Positions 28,925 through 37,197 of a stretch of DNA of 45,350 bases are shown piece by piece. Location: assembly GCF_001866655.1 (NCBI RefSeq), contig NZ_MLYR01000020.1:1-45350 (forward strand), written 5' to 3'. This DNA is from Bacillus sp. MUM 116 (GTDB taxonomy: Bacteria > Bacillota > Bacilli > Bacillales > Cytobacillaceae). Made by a program: the position numbers and the translations under genes. Numbering within the stretch: the stretch's first letter is position 1; each line of letters starts with the position of its first letter. Below the pieces are notes generated by a model. The model had not been told where the DNA came from. It searched no databases and was given only the letters and a program-made list of their open reading frames with translations.

Positions 28925-29701
28925 CTAATTTAATATCGTTACCTTCAAATGTTTTACACCAAAATTAATGGCATCTGCTTGGGAAGGAATAAAGACATCG
29001 ATTCGATTTCCTTTAATGGCCCCCCCTGTATCGCCAGCTATAGCTTCACCAAATCCTTCTACATAAACTTTACTACCTAGCGGGATAACAGATGGATCAA
29101 CGGCAATAACCTTTGCATTTGGGTTTTCCTTTATGTTAATTCCAGTTTTTGTGATACCTGAACATCCTGCACATGAAGCTGTATAAGCAGTGGCCTTTAC
29201 AGTGATTTGTTTTGCAGCATCTACTTGTTTTACACTTTGCGTTGAAACTTGTTCCTTTGATTTTTCCGTATTACCTTTAGTATCTGCAGATTGATCAGAT
29301 TGATCATTCTTTTTTGTATTTGTTTCAGAAACATTCTTTTCATTTACACCCTCAAAGTATATTAAATCTAATCCAGGATGGATCAGGTCGGTAATTAAAT
29401 GATTCCATTCCTTTAGCTGCGAAACACTCACATCATGTTTTTTAGCAATATCCATTAATGTTTCATTATCTTTAACGATATAATGTTTTTCAGGTGCGAC
29501 GTCCAGTCTTTCACCTGGATAAATAAAATCTGAAGTTAAATGATTTAACAATTGGATGTTTTCAACCTTTGTATGATTAACACTTGCCAGATTGGAAAGT
29601 GTATCTCCTTCTTGAACAGTAATCGTAGCAGCTTGTACATTAGCAGTTACAGTTCCTGAGAGTACAACAGCTGCCATAATTGTTTTTATTTTGTTTAGCA
29701 T
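28925..29701 (-). CDS. Secreted LysM-LysM-3D domain cell-wall protein, YocH-like
   Basis: A 258-residue secreted wall protein. The signal peptide (1-24) ends NVQA. Two LysM peptidoglycan-binding motifs follow (26-69, ITVQEGDTLSNLA; 72-115, YIVKDNETLMDIA), then a Ser/Lys/Gln linker (118-165) and a C-terminal 3D domain with the three aspartates in VIAVDPSVIPLG, AGDTGGAIKG and NRIDVFIPS, related to lytic transglycosylase MltA. In B. subtilis YocH, of the same layout, is a WalRK-controlled wall-lytic enzyme. I did not find a convincing WalR box upstream. Confidence 0.9.
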   Translation of the reverse strand: MLNKIKTIMAAVVLSGTVTANVQAATITVQEGDTLSNLASVNHTKVENIQLLNHLTSDFIYPGERLDVAPEKHYIVKDNETLMDIAKKHDVSVSQLKEWNHLITDLIHPGLDLIYFEGVNEKNVSETNTKKNDQSDQSADTKGNTEKSKEQVSTQSVKQVDAAKQITVKATAYTASCAGCSGITKTGINIKENPNAKVIAVDPSVIPLGSKVYVEGFGEAIAGDTGGAIKGNRIDVFIPSQADAINFGVKHLKVTILN

Positions 29702-30033
29702 TCTTTTCCCCTCCGTTTTCTTTGTCCGCTAAGTTTTCATAAGCTTATCATGAATTTTAGGGATACAAAGAACAAGGAGATGTTAAAAACATTACAAGCA
29801 TGGCAATTATATTGCAATAGTATTTCTATATTAACTGAATAATCAGAAAACATAGTGTGTCAAACACATCTTATAAAAGGAAAAGCCCTATAGGATGCAC
29901 TCTAAGCGGCACATCCTATTTATTACAATAATGTTACAAAAAATGAGTCTTTTGTTTTACGAAACTCCAATATTTTCCCATATACCCAGCATTTTATTCT
30001 AGCAAATCCTAAATATTTGCTGAGTAAAACGGT
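29702..30033. other. Intergenic region with one hairpin
   Basis: The part next to 29701 carries the Shine-Dalgarno and presumably the promoter of the LysM-3D gene. A hairpin, ATAGGATG (29890-29897) and CATCCTAT (29912-29919), lies downstream of the antiporter gene and may terminate it on the minus strand, though its T-run is poor. I see nothing else. Confidence 0.4.
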
Positions 30034-31458
30034 TCAAGAAATAAAAAATCCGAAAATCGTATATAAAATAATCGAAATTACACCACCAATCGCCGCAATT
30101 TTTAATTTGTAACGGGCATAATCAACAAGTGATAAATCCAGAATGGTGGCGGTGGTGATCGTGGTATCACCGAGAGGGGAGGTTAACGCTCCAAAAGCGC
30201 CACTGGCAAAAACAGCACCAACGGTTAATGGAATTGATGCATCGGTCGAAACGGCTAGGGACATTCCTAATGGCATGAATAACCCCCAAGTTCCCCAAGA
30301 GGAACCAATAAAATACCCGATAATGGAACCTAATACAAAGATGGTTACTGGGGTCAAAAAGGCTGGCAGGAAGGAACCTAAGGTTGAACTGATAAATTTT
30401 GAAAAACCAAGATCTTCTGCCGATAAGGTTAATGACCAGATAAGAACTAGCAAAGTGATGGCCTCCATCATTTGGTTTCCGCCATCAAAAAAGTGGTAAA
30501 GGATTTCATCTAATTTCTGTCGTCTTATTATGTAAAAAACAAAGGATAAAACAAGAGTGATGAAAACAGCTAATAACATCACAAATGTGGCATCGGCCAT
30601 CGAATAAGCCTCAAAAACGGTGTGTGCCCCCTTTGCGATACCGTTTTGCCATAGTAGAAATAATGATAATCCCAAAAGTAAAAAGACGGGGAAAATCAAA
30701 TTCCAAGGCTGGGATTTAACCATCGACAATTCTTTTTTTATGCCACTCCGGTGCAGGTCATTCTCTTCTTCGTCAACCTGTTTTTGATTAAGGTTGAGGA
30801 GGGAGGTGTTGTTCCTGGGGGTCCAAAAGGTTTGGACAATACCAATAACCAGCATGACAATTGCAAAAAAATTAAACAAAATACTAAGCAAGAAGACATG
30901 ATAGGGGGACATCCCTAAATGAAGCTTACCTATGCTGCCTTCCACTAATGACACCATGAATCCAACGAACGCGGTCGCCACCGGTAAGAGGACAATCACC
31001 GACTCTGTTGAAATATCCATCGTTAGACCGACCTTTTGCTTTGGCAAGTTCATTTTATTAATGAGGGATTTTACGATTGGACCAATCATCATGATGCGAA
31101 ACATCGGCATCATAAAGGTAAAAAGGAGGGTGAACCAAATGAGCGAAAGCAGCCCGCGTTCTGTATGAATCTTATTCCCAACCCATTCCGAAAAACCCTT
31201 AATCCCACCAGATATGTTCATCATGCCAACTAATCCGCCAAATAAATAAAGAAATCCGATAATTTTAATATTATTTCTAACGGATAAGGTGGTCACAATA
31301 TATGAAACCGTTTGATAGACTCCATCTAATAAATCAGCTTTAAAAATGAAAGAACCCACCAGCAAACCGAGGATTAGACCAGGTAAGATGTTTTTTAGCC
31401 AGATAGATAAAGAAATAACGATGATAAAAGGTAATAAAGAAAGCCAAGTATGATTCAA
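30034..31458 (-). CDS. NhaC-family Na+/H+ antiporter-like membrane protein
   Basis: A 474-residue polytopic membrane protein of the NhaC superfamily, with about 11-12 helices. Conserved parts include GLVGMMNISGG, PMFRIMMIGPIV, DISTESVIVLLPVATAF and the late IGSSWGTWGLFMPLG and SPLGDTTITTATI segments, which form the ion-binding core in this group. Members exchange Na+ for protons or organic acids; the exact substrate is not readable. ATG 31458 follows GAGGAGGGG. It is monocistronic. Confidence 0.85.
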   Translation of the reverse strand: MNHTWLSLLPFIIVISLSIWLKNILPGLILGLLVGSFIFKADLLDGVYQTVSYIVTTLSVRNNIKIIGFLYLFGGLVGMMNISGGIKGFSEWVGNKIHTERGLLSLIWFTLLFTFMMPMFRIMMIGPIVKSLINKMNLPKQKVGLTMDISTESVIVLLPVATAFVGFMVSLVEGSIGKLHLGMSPYHVFLLSILFNFFAIVMLVIGIVQTFWTPRNNTSLLNLNQKQVDEEENDLHRSGIKKELSMVKSQPWNLIFPVFLLLGLSLFLLWQNGIAKGAHTVFEAYSMADATFVMLLAVFITLVLSFVFYIIRRQKLDEILYHFFDGGNQMMEAITLLVLIWSLTLSAEDLGFSKFISSTLGSFLPAFLTPVTIFVLGSIIGYFIGSSWGTWGLFMPLGMSLAVSTDASIPLTVGAVFASGAFGALTSPLGDTTITTATILDLSLVDYARYKLKIAAIGGVISIILYTIFGFFIS

Positions 31459-31560
31459 AGTTTCCCCTCCTCAAGCATACTTTATATTTGAAAAACTCAT
31501 TCCATTATTATGACCATATAATAGAAGAAAAATGAGGAACTGAACAATTTGATAAATAGA

Positions 31561-31592
31561 AAAAACACACTACAAATAAATTTGTTGTGTGC
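31561..31592 (-). terminator. Terminator of the oxidoreductase gene
   Basis: On minus, CACACAACAAA and TTTGTAGTGTG pair with one mismatch around TTTA and run into TTTTTTC. Confidence 0.7.
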
Positions 31593-31612
31593 CTATTTAT
31601 CACTAGCATTTT

Positions 31613-32584
31613 TTAAATCATTGTAATAACAACTTTTCCCTGCGCATGCCCTTCAGCAAAATACTTGAAAGCTTCGGGTATTTCGCTCAACTTATATTGC
31701 CGATCAATTACCGGTTGAACTTTGCCGGCCTCAATCAGTTCTTTTAAATCAATCAAATCCTTTTGGTTTGCCCTTTGTAAGAAGGTGCTAATTTTCTTTT
31801 TCCCGGTCACAGAAATCCAAGGCCCCGCTACCATGGCATGAAACATTTGAGTCCCAGAACCACCCACATGCACAAACATTCCATTCGGACGTAAGACACG
31901 CTTATAAGCGGAAATCGGATAAGATCCATTCACCCCCAAAATGAGGTCATACCTCTGGTGTTTATTGGTGAAGTCTTCATTTTCATAATCAATTGCATGG
32001 TCCGCACCAAGGGATTGTAATATGTCTAAATTCCTCGTACTGCACACACCCGTTACCTCAGCCCCGAATGATTTGGCAATCTGAACAGCGAAAGTTCCTA
32101 CACCTCCAGATGCCCCATTAATCAATACTTTTTGACCTGTCTGAATTTTTCCTTTATCTCGTAAGCTTTGTAAGGCAGTGACACCTGCCATAGGCACCGC
32201 AGCTGCTTCTTCAAAGGAAAGATTGGCTGGTTTCAGCGCAATTGCTTTTTCGGGAACAGAAACATTTTCAGCAAAACCTCCCCAACTACAACCGGACAGG
32301 TCACCATAAACATCATCACCAGGTTGAAATTGGGTAATATTTTTACCAACAGCTTCAACCCTTCCTGCAATGTCACCACCAGGGATCGAGTATTTTGGTT
32401 TAAGCAAACCGAATACAAAGCGGGCCAAAAAAGGTTTTCCTTTCAAAAGTACCAGGTTACCATAATTTAAGGACGAAGCATGGATTTTTACCAGGACTTC
32501 GTTGTCTCCAGGAATTGGTTTTTCCACTTCTTGTAATTCAAGGACATCTGCCGAACCATATTGATGATATACAATTGCTTTCAT
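31613..32584 (-). CDS. Zinc-independent quinone oxidoreductase/MDR-family dehydrogenase
   Basis: A 323-residue NAD(P)-dependent medium-chain reductase. The GroES-like domain (1-125) lacks the zinc cysteine set, and the nucleotide fold carries LINGASGGVGTFAVQIAKSFGA and GADHAIDY. This is the quinone reductase/enoyl reductase branch. ATG 32584 follows GGGGGGAG; the upstream ATG at 32608 lacks a site. It is divergent from glnA, and the cre box at 32744-32757 lies between the two. The substrate is unknown. Confidence 0.87.
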   Translation of the reverse strand: MKAIVYHQYGSADVLELQEVEKPIPGDNEVLVKIHASSLNYGNLVLLKGKPFLARFVFGLLKPKYSIPGGDIAGRVEAVGKNITQFQPGDDVYGDLSGCSWGGFAENVSVPEKAIALKPANLSFEEAAAVPMAGVTALQSLRDKGKIQTGQKVLINGASGGVGTFAVQIAKSFGAEVTGVCSTRNLDILQSLGADHAIDYENEDFTNKHQRYDLILGVNGSYPISAYKRVLRPNGMFVHVGGSGTQMFHAMVAGPWISVTGKKKISTFLQRANQKDLIDLKELIEAGKVQPVIDRQYKLSEIPEAFKYFAEGHAQGKVVITMI

Positions 32585-32743
32585 ACGCTCCCCCCAAAAT
32601 GATTTCATTTGAAAAAACCTCTAATTAAAAGGTATTCGAGTGAAAAGATATTAAAGACTAAAATATATATACATAAACTTGTATAATTATTAATCTAAAA
32701 AATAGAACGATTAGTTAAAAATCTTTTATAAATTCAGAAAAAA

Positions 32744-32757
32744 TGAAAACGCTTTCT
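32744..32757. promoter_or_regulatory. Catabolite-responsive element (cre)
   Basis: TGAAAACGCTTTCT fits the CcpA consensus TGWAARCGYTWWCW at every position. It ends 41 nt before the -35 box of glnA, a position where CcpA can activate, and also lies upstream of the divergent oxidoreductase. Confidence 0.7.
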
Positions 32758-32798
32758 AAAAAACTATCATAAATATTCAAAAAATATTCAAAAAAAGA

Positions 32799-32827
32799 TT
32801 GTCAAAAAAGATTTTTTTCACTATAAT
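32799..32827 (+). promoter_or_regulatory. glnA promoter
   Basis: TTGTCA (32799-32804), a 17-nt spacer and a perfect TATAAT (32822-32827). I looked for a GlnR/TnrA box (TGTNA-N7-TNACA) across 32600-32860 and did not find one. Confidence 0.82.
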
Positions 32828-32856
32828 CAAAATTATCAAATGTGAGGAAATATAAC

Positions 32857-32895
32857 ATGGAAATGAGGGTTAATATAACATGGCTAAAACATTAA
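32857..32895 (+). CDS. 12-codon upstream reading frame overlapping the glnA start
   Basis: TGTGAGGAAATATAACATGG is followed 23 nt later by a near copy containing GAGGG...ATATAACATGG. The first ATG (32857) opens MEMRVNITWLKH and stops at TAA 32893-32895, 13 nt inside glnA in another frame; the second ATG (32880) starts glnA. It may be a small leader that affects glnA initiation, or just a by-product of the duplication. Confidence 0.35.
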   Translation: MEMRVNITWLKH

Positions 32896-34244
32896 CTGAA
32901 AAAGCACCTTTAACTGCTACAACTCTCAAACAAATTAAAGAAATCATTGCAGAAAAATCTGTTGAACTATTACACTTGCAATTTGTTGATATTGAAGGAA
33001 TCTTAAAACACGTAACCGTTACAACTGAGCAGCTCGAAGATGTAGTCGAAGGGAGAATGATGTTTGATGGCTCTTCCATTAAAGGATTTTCTCCAATTAA
33101 TAAATCAGACCTTTATTTGCAGCCAGATCTTAATACATTTGCCGTTCTTCCATGGACAGTAGAAGAGGGGTATGCGGAAGCTCGTTTCTTATGTTCGGTT
33201 AAAAATCCAGATGGAACTTGGTATGAAGGGGATACTAGAAATGTTCTAATGAAGACGGTTGAGCGTGCGTCAGAAAAAGGCTATACGATTTCTGTTGGGC
33301 CTGAATTAGAATTTTTCCTTTTCAAAACAGATGAAAATGGGTATGCTACGCAAGAACTTGGCGATAAAGCAGGCTATTTCGAGCCCTCCCCACATGACCT
33401 TGGCGAGCGAGTTCGTTTAGAAATCTATCGTGCATTAAAAGCAATGGGCTTTACGATTGAAGCATCACACCATGAAGTGGCAGAAGGTCAGCACGAAATT
33501 AATTTTAAATATGCGGATATTTTATCAGCAGCAGACCTTTCAACTACTTATAAATGGGTTGTAAAAACTGTTGCCAAGAAATTTGGTTTACACGCAACTT
33601 TCATGCCAAAACCAGTATTTGGTATCAACGGTTCTGGAATGCATGTTAATATGTCCCTCTTTGACGATAATGGAAATGCATTCTTTGATGAAGCGGATGA
33701 TTTACAATTATCGGAAAAAGCATACCAATTTATCGCAGGAGTTCTGGCAAACGTGAAGAACTTTACAGCCGTGACGAATCCATTAGTAAACTCTTACAAG
33801 CGTTTAGTTCCCGGCTATGAAGCGCCTTGCTATATCGCTTGGTCAACTTCTAACCGTTCAGCGTTGATTCGTATCCCTGCTAAAAGAGGTTTAGCGACTC
33901 GCGTTGAATTACGCTGCCCAGATCCGTCTTCGAATCCTTACCTAACCTTTGCTGTAATTGCAGCTGCAGGTTTAGATGGAATCGAAAAAGGACTAGAAGT
34001 ACCTGCTCCAATTAGCGAGGATATTTTCCATATGTCGGAAGAAACAAGAGCGTTCATGGGTATTGACAGCCTTCCTGGCAGCTTGGCAGAAGCAATCGAT
34101 GCATTGGAATCAGGAGAAATTGCTGCTAATACTCTTGGGGAGCACATTTATAACGAATACATTTCTATGAAAAAAGCGGAATGGGATAGCTACCGTACAG
34201 CAGTACACACATGGGAAATCGAAAACTATCATTCTAAATTCTAA
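32880..34244 (+). CDS. glnA: Type I glutamine synthetase (solo paralogue)
   Basis: A 454-residue GSI that makes glutamine from glutamate, ammonia and ATP. The core is complete: MFDGSSIKGF, GPELEFFLF, EASHHEVAEGQHEINF, FGINGSGMHVNMSLF, the catalytic-loop Glu in VPGYEAPCY, and NRSALIRIPA. It is about 10 residues longer at the N terminus than B. subtilis GlnA. In that enzyme Arg62 (GFVRIEES) is the key residue for glutamine feedback; the aligned residue here is Pro72 (GFSPINKS). glnR is not upstream as in the usual glnRA operon; instead there is a cre box. I infer a second, carbon-regulated synthetase with altered feedback. A strong terminator follows. Confidence 0.95.
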   Translation: MAKTLTEKAPLTATTLKQIKEIIAEKSVELLHLQFVDIEGILKHVTVTTEQLEDVVEGRMMFDGSSIKGFSPINKSDLYLQPDLNTFAVLPWTVEEGYAEARFLCSVKNPDGTWYEGDTRNVLMKTVERASEKGYTISVGPELEFFLFKTDENGYATQELGDKAGYFEPSPHDLGERVRLEIYRALKAMGFTIEASHHEVAEGQHEINFKYADILSAADLSTTYKWVVKTVAKKFGLHATFMPKPVFGINGSGMHVNMSLFDDNGNAFFDEADDLQLSEKAYQFIAGVLANVKNFTAVTNPLVNSYKRLVPGYEAPCYIAWSTSNRSALIRIPAKRGLATRVELRCPDPSSNPYLTFAVIAAAGLDGIEKGLEVPAPISEDIFHMSEETRAFMGIDSLPGSLAEAIDALESGEIAANTLGEHIYNEYISMKKAEWDSYRTAVHTWEIENYHSKF

Positions 34245-34250
34245 TGATTG

Positions 34251-34283
34251 AAAAAAGCGGGGAGAGCAGCCCCGCTTTTTTTG
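34251..34283 (+). terminator. glnA terminator
   Basis: AAAAAGCGGGG and CCCCGCTTTTT pair perfectly around AGAGCAG and run on into Ts. Confidence 0.92.
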
Positions 34284-34393
34284 ATGGTTTTTCGTGATCC
34301 CGTAGTGGGTTAAAGAAAATAAGGTAAAATAAAAATGTTATGTTTTAACAGCGGAAATGAAGGTTCAGAAAAGAAATGAGAGGAGTGTATGAA

Positions 34394-34939
34394 ATGGAGG
34401 TAAGTCCAAAGGGATTTTTTGTGAATCATTTGCGTTATATTCTACGATCTGCAATAGAAAAGGATGCAAGTAATTTGTCGGAAGTGAGATTGCAGATTGA
34501 TGGCGAAACAGAAAACTTAGATAGAGAAAAAGGCGAAGCGTACATAGATGAAACAGGTTTTATACAACTCATTAAAAATGACACAGAAAGCAGTAATAAC
34601 TTATTTTTAGTGGCTGAAGTAAATGGAAGAATTGTAGGTTTTTCAAGATGTGAAGGGAACTATTTAAAAAGAACTTCTCATAAGGTAGAATTTGGGGTTT
34701 GTGTTTTGAAAGAATATTGGGGTTATGGAATCGGCAAAAACTTATTAAAGGAATCTATTCACTGGGCAGATGCAATTGGAATAAAGAAAATAACGTTGAA
34801 TGTCCTTGAAACCAACGATAAAGCAATCAAGCTTTATAAAAAATACGGCTTTGAAGTGGAAGGGATATTAAAACAGGACAAACTTCTAACAGACGGGGAA
34901 TTCTATAATACCCTATTGATGGGTAGGATTGTTGAATAA
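34394..34939 (+). CDS. GNAT-family N-acetyltransferase
   Basis: A 181-residue GNAT of the RimJ/SpeG-like group. NLFLVAEVNGRIVGFSRCEG is the beta hairpin, VEFGVCVLKEYWGYGIGKNLL the acetyl-CoA motif (YGIGK corresponds to GxGxG/A), and LNVLETNDKAIKLYKKYGFEVEG the C-terminal motif B. ATG 34394 lies 7 nt after GAGGAGTG and is preferred to the ATG at 34376. The substrate is unknown. The gene is followed by a bidirectional hairpin and then by a zone of gene fragments. Confidence 0.85.
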   Translation: MEVSPKGFFVNHLRYILRSAIEKDASNLSEVRLQIDGETENLDREKGEAYIDETGFIQLIKNDTESSNNLFLVAEVNGRIVGFSRCEGNYLKRTSHKVEFGVCVLKEYWGYGIGKNLLKESIHWADAIGIKKITLNVLETNDKAIKLYKKYGFEVEGILKQDKLLTDGEFYNTLLMGRIVE

Positions 34940-34980
34940 TGAAAAGAGGAACATCCAATTTGTTTTAAATTAAATACAAT

Positions 34981-35012
34981 AGGTCAATCACTCCCAATGA
35001 TTGACCTTATGA
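34981..35012. terminator. Bidirectional terminator
   Basis: AGGTCAATCA (34981-34990) and TGATTGACCT (34998-35007) form a perfect 10-bp stem with a 7-nt loop; on plus TATGATTTTT follows. Confidence 0.75.
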
Positions 35013-35015
35013 TTT

Positions 35016-35155
35016 TTATAATAATTTTTTAACCATTACAATATGCGGCCCGATAGGAGGATAGTCAAAAACATCACCATGTGCTTCAAAACCCAATTTC
35101 ATATAATATTCCTGTACGGTCGTTCTTCCTTTGCACCATAAAAGGTCAACAGATT
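35016..35155 (-). pseudogene. GNAT acetyltransferase C-terminal fragment
   Basis: About 45 residues, from IRESVDLLWCKGRTTVQEYY through KLGFEAHGDVFDYPPIGPHI to the stop, match the C-terminal part of an acetyltransferase. The rest of the gene is missing: upstream the sequence switches to LysR-type coding in another frame. The frame stays open to 35279, but that part is LysR sequence read out of phase. Confidence 0.65.
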
Positions 35156-35418
35156 CCCTGATCCATGGATACCATTTCCAGGATAAAATTCCATTGCGAG
35201 GTTTCACATATAATAGAAGGTTCAAACCCAAGTCTCCTGCATTCCTCCATAATGGTTTCATGGATGGAAAAGCCCTCACGGAAGATAATTAAGTTTTCAT
35301 ACATCAACTCTTCCCATTTTACACGATCATGTTGTGCCAAAGGATGATTTTCATGGACAAGAATGCGTAAAAGGATCTCTTTTGATTGTATTAGAAGTTT
35401 TAATAAACGTTCAATCAA
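35146..35418 (-). pseudogene. LysR-type regulator effector-domain fragment
   Basis: About 85 residues such as ILVHENHPLAQHDRVKWEEL, MYENLIIFREGFSIHETIME and FEPSIICETSQWNFILEM match the effector-binding domain of LysR-family regulators. The DNA-binding domain is absent and the frame is joined to a GNAT fragment near 35150. Dead fragment. Confidence 0.7.
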
Positions 35419-35485
35419 ATTTTAACCAAGTGATTATTTGCAGCTTTCAAGGTGATATTTAATCAGCTATTGACCAAACGAATTA

Positions 35486-35806
35486 TCAATGGCTGGCCTT
35501 ATAATACGAAGAAGCAGGGTAGTTTAGGTCTTCGTTAGTATAAAGGATAGCTTCTCTATGAACCTTGTGTGCCCCACTTTCATTACAAGTCAAGAAAGCT
35601 GTTCCCATTTGTACGCCCTTTGCTCCTAAGCAAATAGAAGCCATTAACCCTCTCCCGTCCATATTTCCTCCAGCAGCAACAACAGGAGTGCTAACATTGT
35701 CAAAAACCTGTGGAATTAATGACATTAAACCAACTAAACTCTCTTGAGACCCATCGATAAAGCTCCCCCGTTGTCCACCAGCTGCGATCTTTTTATCAAA
35801 ATTCAC
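35486..35806 (-). pseudogene. Nitronate monooxygenase fragment
   Basis: About 85 residues (AAGGQRGSF, VGLMSLIPQVFDNV, PVVAAGGNMDGRGLMAS and GAKGVQMGTAFLTCNESGAH) are the FMN-binding half of a nitronate monooxygenase. The N-terminal half and the C terminus are missing. It abuts the permease fragment of opposite strand at 35806-35808, so a rearrangement junction lies there. Confidence 0.78.
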
Positions 35807-35807
35807 C

Positions 35808-36023
35808 GTGAATTGGCAGCCTTTATTAGTAGGTGTGAATTTAAGTGGACTTGGTACGATTGTTGCTTCCCTCGCAAGTGTAATTTCATTTAAACTTTTT
35901 ATTAAGAGAGATCCACAAAAAAGTAAAATGTATCTTATAAGGTTTAGCTTTTATAACTTTTCGATTTTAGCTCTTTTAACTCTTGTTTATTATTTTACAA
36001 TGAAATATCAAAATTTCTTTTAA
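35808..36023 (+). pseudogene. C-terminal fragment of an anion/citrate-type permease
   Basis: A 71-codon open frame with GVNLSGLGTIVASLASVISFKL followed by two hydrophobic stretches. It looks like the C-terminal end of an ArsB/SLC13-type transporter; everything upstream is replaced by the nitronate monooxygenase fragment. It has a GTG codon but no ribosome site. Confidence 0.5.
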
Positions 36024-36053
36024 TACAAAGTAATAGGTTTAAATAACTTTTAA

Positions 36054-36297
36054 TCATAGGAACACCCCTAATTTTGAAAGGAGGAGAAGAAGAGAACCGA
36101 AAGAAACTAAAGGAAAAGCGATATGAAGAACTCCCGATAAGATTCCAGCCAGGTTAATAATTCCGTTATCAGCCAACTTTTTCTCAAGAACAGCAACAAG
36201 AACAACGGCACCAGCTGCAATTATGAAGTGAACATCAAAGAACGCTAGAGGGTTGATATAGAGGGAATAGAAGGAATAGAAGGAATAGAAGGGAAGA
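36054..36297 (-). pseudogene. Membrane protein C-terminal fragment with a 9-bp triplication
   Basis: On minus an open frame without a start codon reads FFDVHFIIAAGAVVLVAVLE, KKLADNGIINLAGILSGVLH and FGSLLLLLSKLGVFL to TGA at 36056-36054, clearly two or three membrane helices. Its upstream part contains three exact TTCTATTCC repeats (Phe-Tyr-Ser), seen on plus as GGAATAGAA repeats near 36268-36294. I do not recognise the family. Confidence 0.45.
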
Positions 36298-36348
36298 GAA
36301 CGGCGACTGTTCTCCTGGTGTTTCCGGTATAAAATAAATCGTGATAAA

Positions 36349-36443
36349 TAGAGAAAAAAACATATTTTTTAAAAAGATTACTTGAAAAACAAGCTGAAGA
36401 ATTGGAAGCCTTGCAGAGGAAGGGACCTGCTCTAACTAGATAA
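36349..36443 (+). pseudogene. C-terminal remnant of an unidentified gene
   Basis: The frame KRLLEKQAEELEALQRKG followed by PALTR ends in TAA at 36441-36443 and is followed by a true terminator, as the last part of a gene would be. There is no start codon or upstream continuation. Confidence 0.35.
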
Positions 36444-36473
36444 TTAGCAAAAAGACTAAGGAACCCTGATTGA

Positions 36474-36508
36474 AGAGTAGTTAGTGGTAGTTAACTGCTC
36501 TTTTTTTC
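36474..36508 (+). terminator. Rho-independent terminator
   Basis: AGAGTAGTTA and TAACTGCTCT pair with one G-T wobble around GTGGTAGT, followed by seven Ts. It remains from the gene fragment just upstream. Confidence 0.75.
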
Positions 36509-36642
36509 ATTCATTTATTTTCATACAAGTCTTTTGAGACAAATTGAAGTCTAAATAAAGGGTTTTTAGTTTAAACAGGATATTCTACTAAACTCATCTG
36601 CAGGAATTCAATTTTCACCATAAAACTGATGATTAATTGTTA

Positions 36643-36810
36643 TTATTCTCCAGTTAATTCTTCTTCAAAGAAAAAGGTATTTGGATATTCTTTAACAACG
36701 TATGAGTACCTTTTCATGTTTTTAACATACTGACATTTATAGATTGTTACAGATTCACCGGACACTTTAATTTTTACTTCTTCCCCAATAGTAAAAAGAC
36801 TTTCCCTCAT
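36643..36810 (-). CDS. Small hypothetical protein
   Basis: A 55-residue, beta-rich, charged protein (MRESLFTIGEEVKIKVSGES and so on, ending EEELTGE) that may form a small SH3-like barrel. ATG 36810 follows GAAGGTGA; the ATG at 36834 has no site. It lies in the fragment-rich zone but is itself open and has a good start. Family not recognised. Confidence 0.6.
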   Translation of the reverse strand: MRESLFTIGEEVKIKVSGESVTIYKCQYVKNMKRYSYVVKEYPNTFFFEEELTGE

Positions 36811-36834
36811 TCTTTCACCTTCTTTAGTATCCAA

Positions 36835-37048
36835 AAATAATAAATTATGCTCATCGCTTTTGATGAATACTTTATAAATTAAGTTTGACAGAACTTCTTA
36901 ATATTATCCAGTTCTTTTTTGGGGGGGCGGTATTTGAAATGATTTTAATTGCTGATGGTGGACAAATTTTAAAGGCAAAAAAGCAAAATAAATTTATTAA
37001 GAAGTTATATTAAGAGTGGTTGAAAAGTCGACTTACCATAAAGTATCG
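36835..37048. other. Intergenic region with 12-bp inverted repeat and tiny ORF
   Basis: AACTTCTTAATA (36892-36903) and TATTAAGAAGTT (36995-37006) are perfect 12-bp reverse complements. Between them is a G7 run followed by ATG 36939 of a 24-codon frame (MILIADGGQILKAKKQNKF and on, stop 37011-37013). It could be a small mobile remnant or a small protein; nothing confirms either. Confidence 0.35.
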
Positions 37049-37077
37049 TTGCAGTTACTTACAAAAAATGTTATTAT
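37049..37077 (+). promoter_or_regulatory. csp promoter and structured 5' leader
   Basis: TTGCAG (37049-37054), a 17-nt spacer and TATTAT (37072-37077). The leader to the ATG is about 115 nt, as is usual for csp mRNAs, and contains a GTGTGT-AAAT-ACACAC hairpin just before the AGGAGG site, a likely place for temperature-dependent control. Confidence 0.65.
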
Positions 37078-37197
37078 AAATATTGAATTATTTTTGTTCG
37101 GTGTAAAGGATTATAAGTTTAACTTTTCGTCTTGATGATCACTGAGAGCAAGAATAGTAATACATTGTGTGTAAATACACACTAGGAGGCAACAAAA

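Noticed and set aside
29702..29860. WalR binding site before the LysM-3D gene
   Set aside because: TGTAAT occurs once on minus but there is no second TGTWAH half at 5-nt spacing.
32799..32821. GlnR/TnrA box overlapping the glnA -35
   Set aside because: TGTCA is present but the second half TNACA is not at the required distance.
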